Part shown: piece after piece, positions 5,797-6,260 of the stretch
Layout of the letters: every line of letters starts with the position of its first letter
Numbering within the stretch: the stretch's first letter is position 1
Notes under the pieces: generated by a model
Seen by the model: the letters and a program-made list of their open reading frames with translations, nothing else
The model's database searches: none
What the model was told of the DNA's origin: nothing
Program-made: the position numbers and the translations under genes
Source of the DNA: an uncultured Flavobacteriales bacterium
GTDB taxonomy: Bacteria; Bacteroidota; Bacteroidia; Flavobacteriales; UBA7430
Direction of reading: 5' to 3'
DNA: 6,260 nt
NCBI GenBank assembly: GCA_913041775.1
Contig: CAJWJW010000082.1
Location: 1-6,260 of the forward strand

Positions 5797-6260
5797 TTAC
5801 CCATTTATAGCAACGACTTCAGTAATTAAAGTCGGTAACATTTTCTTTAAGATACTCTCAATTCCTTGTTTTAAGGTCAATGTAGATGAGGGACAGCCAC
5901 TACAAGCACCTTGCAGTAACACGGAAACTTTCCCATCTTCGAAAGAGATAAATTTAATATTCCCTCCATCAGACTCTACAGCTGGAGCAACATATTCTTC
6001 AAGTATATCGACTATACGAGTTTCTATCTCACCCAACTCTTCCGGCAGAACCGCTTCAATAACTTGTTTTTCAGCTTGTGGAGCGTCATTTTCAGAATTT
6101 TTTTCTTCTGTTTCATTTACAACAACACCGCCATCAGCAAGATATTCACGTATAAACTCACGCAACTCCAATACGATATCTTCCCACTCCATCATCTCAT
6201 ACTTCGTAAGAGACACGAAGTTTTTAGCAATGAAAATCTCTTTTACGAAGGGGAAATGGA
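5797..6260 (-). CDS. NifU/Nfu-family Fe-S cluster carrier protein, partial, 5' end outside window
   Basis: This is the C-terminal part of an Nfu-type protein that carries or delivers Fe-S clusters to apo-enzymes in the cytosol. The C-terminal NifU domain is complete: a helical start (IETRIVDILEEYVAPAV), then ESDGGNIKF, and the cluster-binding CxxC in QGACSGCPSS (cysteine codons at 5902-5904 and 5893-5895), ending in VVAING. A GTG at 6214-6216 could be taken as a start, but the frame stays open upstream to the window edge and reads HFPFVKEIFIAKNFV before SLTKYEMMEWEDI. This is the C-terminal half of an Nfu N-terminal domain, so the real start lies beyond 6260. At least 153 residues are visible. 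A Glu/Asn-rich linker (NETEEKNSENDAPQAEK) joins the two domains. It is in line with, but not tightly joined to, the downstream genes. Confidence 0.93.
   Translation of the reverse strand, partial: HFPFVKEIFIAKNFVSLTKYEMMEWEDIVLELREFIREYLADGGVVVNETEEKNSENDAPQAEKQVIEAVLPEELGEIETRIVDILEEYVAPAVESDGGNIKFISFEDGKVSVLLQGACSGCPSSTLTLKQGIESILKKMLPTLITEVVAING

Overview
The window is an AT-rich stretch of a Bacteroidota chromosome, most likely from the Flavobacteriia. The reasons are the protein types (a short TruB, an Nfu-type NifU protein with an Nfu N-terminal domain, an aspartate-type HemB), the near absence of Shine-Dalgarno sequences, and upstream elements that fit the Bacteroidota promoter consensus (about -33 TTTG, -7 TAnnTTTG). 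Every gene lies on the minus strand, so transcription runs from high to low coordinates. Both ends are truncated: a NifU-family gene enters from the right edge and ispD leaves through the left edge.

In order of transcription: (1) the 3' part of a NifU/Nfu-family Fe-S carrier gene (5797-6260, 5' end missing). (2) A 148-bp intergenic stretch with several inverted repeats, a plausible promoter and a strong Rho-independent terminator whose U-tract ends about 4 nt before the next start codon. (3) A 151-residue protein of unknown function with an all-helical look and an R-x4-H motif, a possible HEPN-like protein (5193-5648). (4) A compact run of hemB, hemL, a GAF-domain free-methionine-sulfoxide-reductase-like gene (msrC), truB and queA (588-5128). 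hemB has a good promoter candidate, hemL follows after 5 bp, and hemL/msrC and msrC/truB overlap by 4 bp (GTGA and ATGA). queA follows after a 56-bp gap that holds its own perfect -7 box. (5) A 36-bp perfect palindrome with a U-tract (535-570) closes that operon. (6) ispD (start 493) runs off the left edge.

Functionally, hemB and hemL are consecutive steps of C5-pathway tetrapyrrole synthesis (HemL makes 5-aminolevulinate, HemB condenses two molecules to porphobilinogen). truB and queA modify tRNA (pseudouridine 55; epoxyqueuosine at the wobble position). The MsrC-like protein would reduce free methionine-R-sulfoxide, and IspD belongs to the MEP isoprenoid pathway. This is largely housekeeping DNA. 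I see no mobile element, CRISPR array, tRNA or rRNA, and no convincing new multi-gene system. The points most worth a second look are the HEPN-like unknown with its terminator-at-the-start-codon leader, and the MsrC homologue, which has His where the family normally has one of its redox cysteines.
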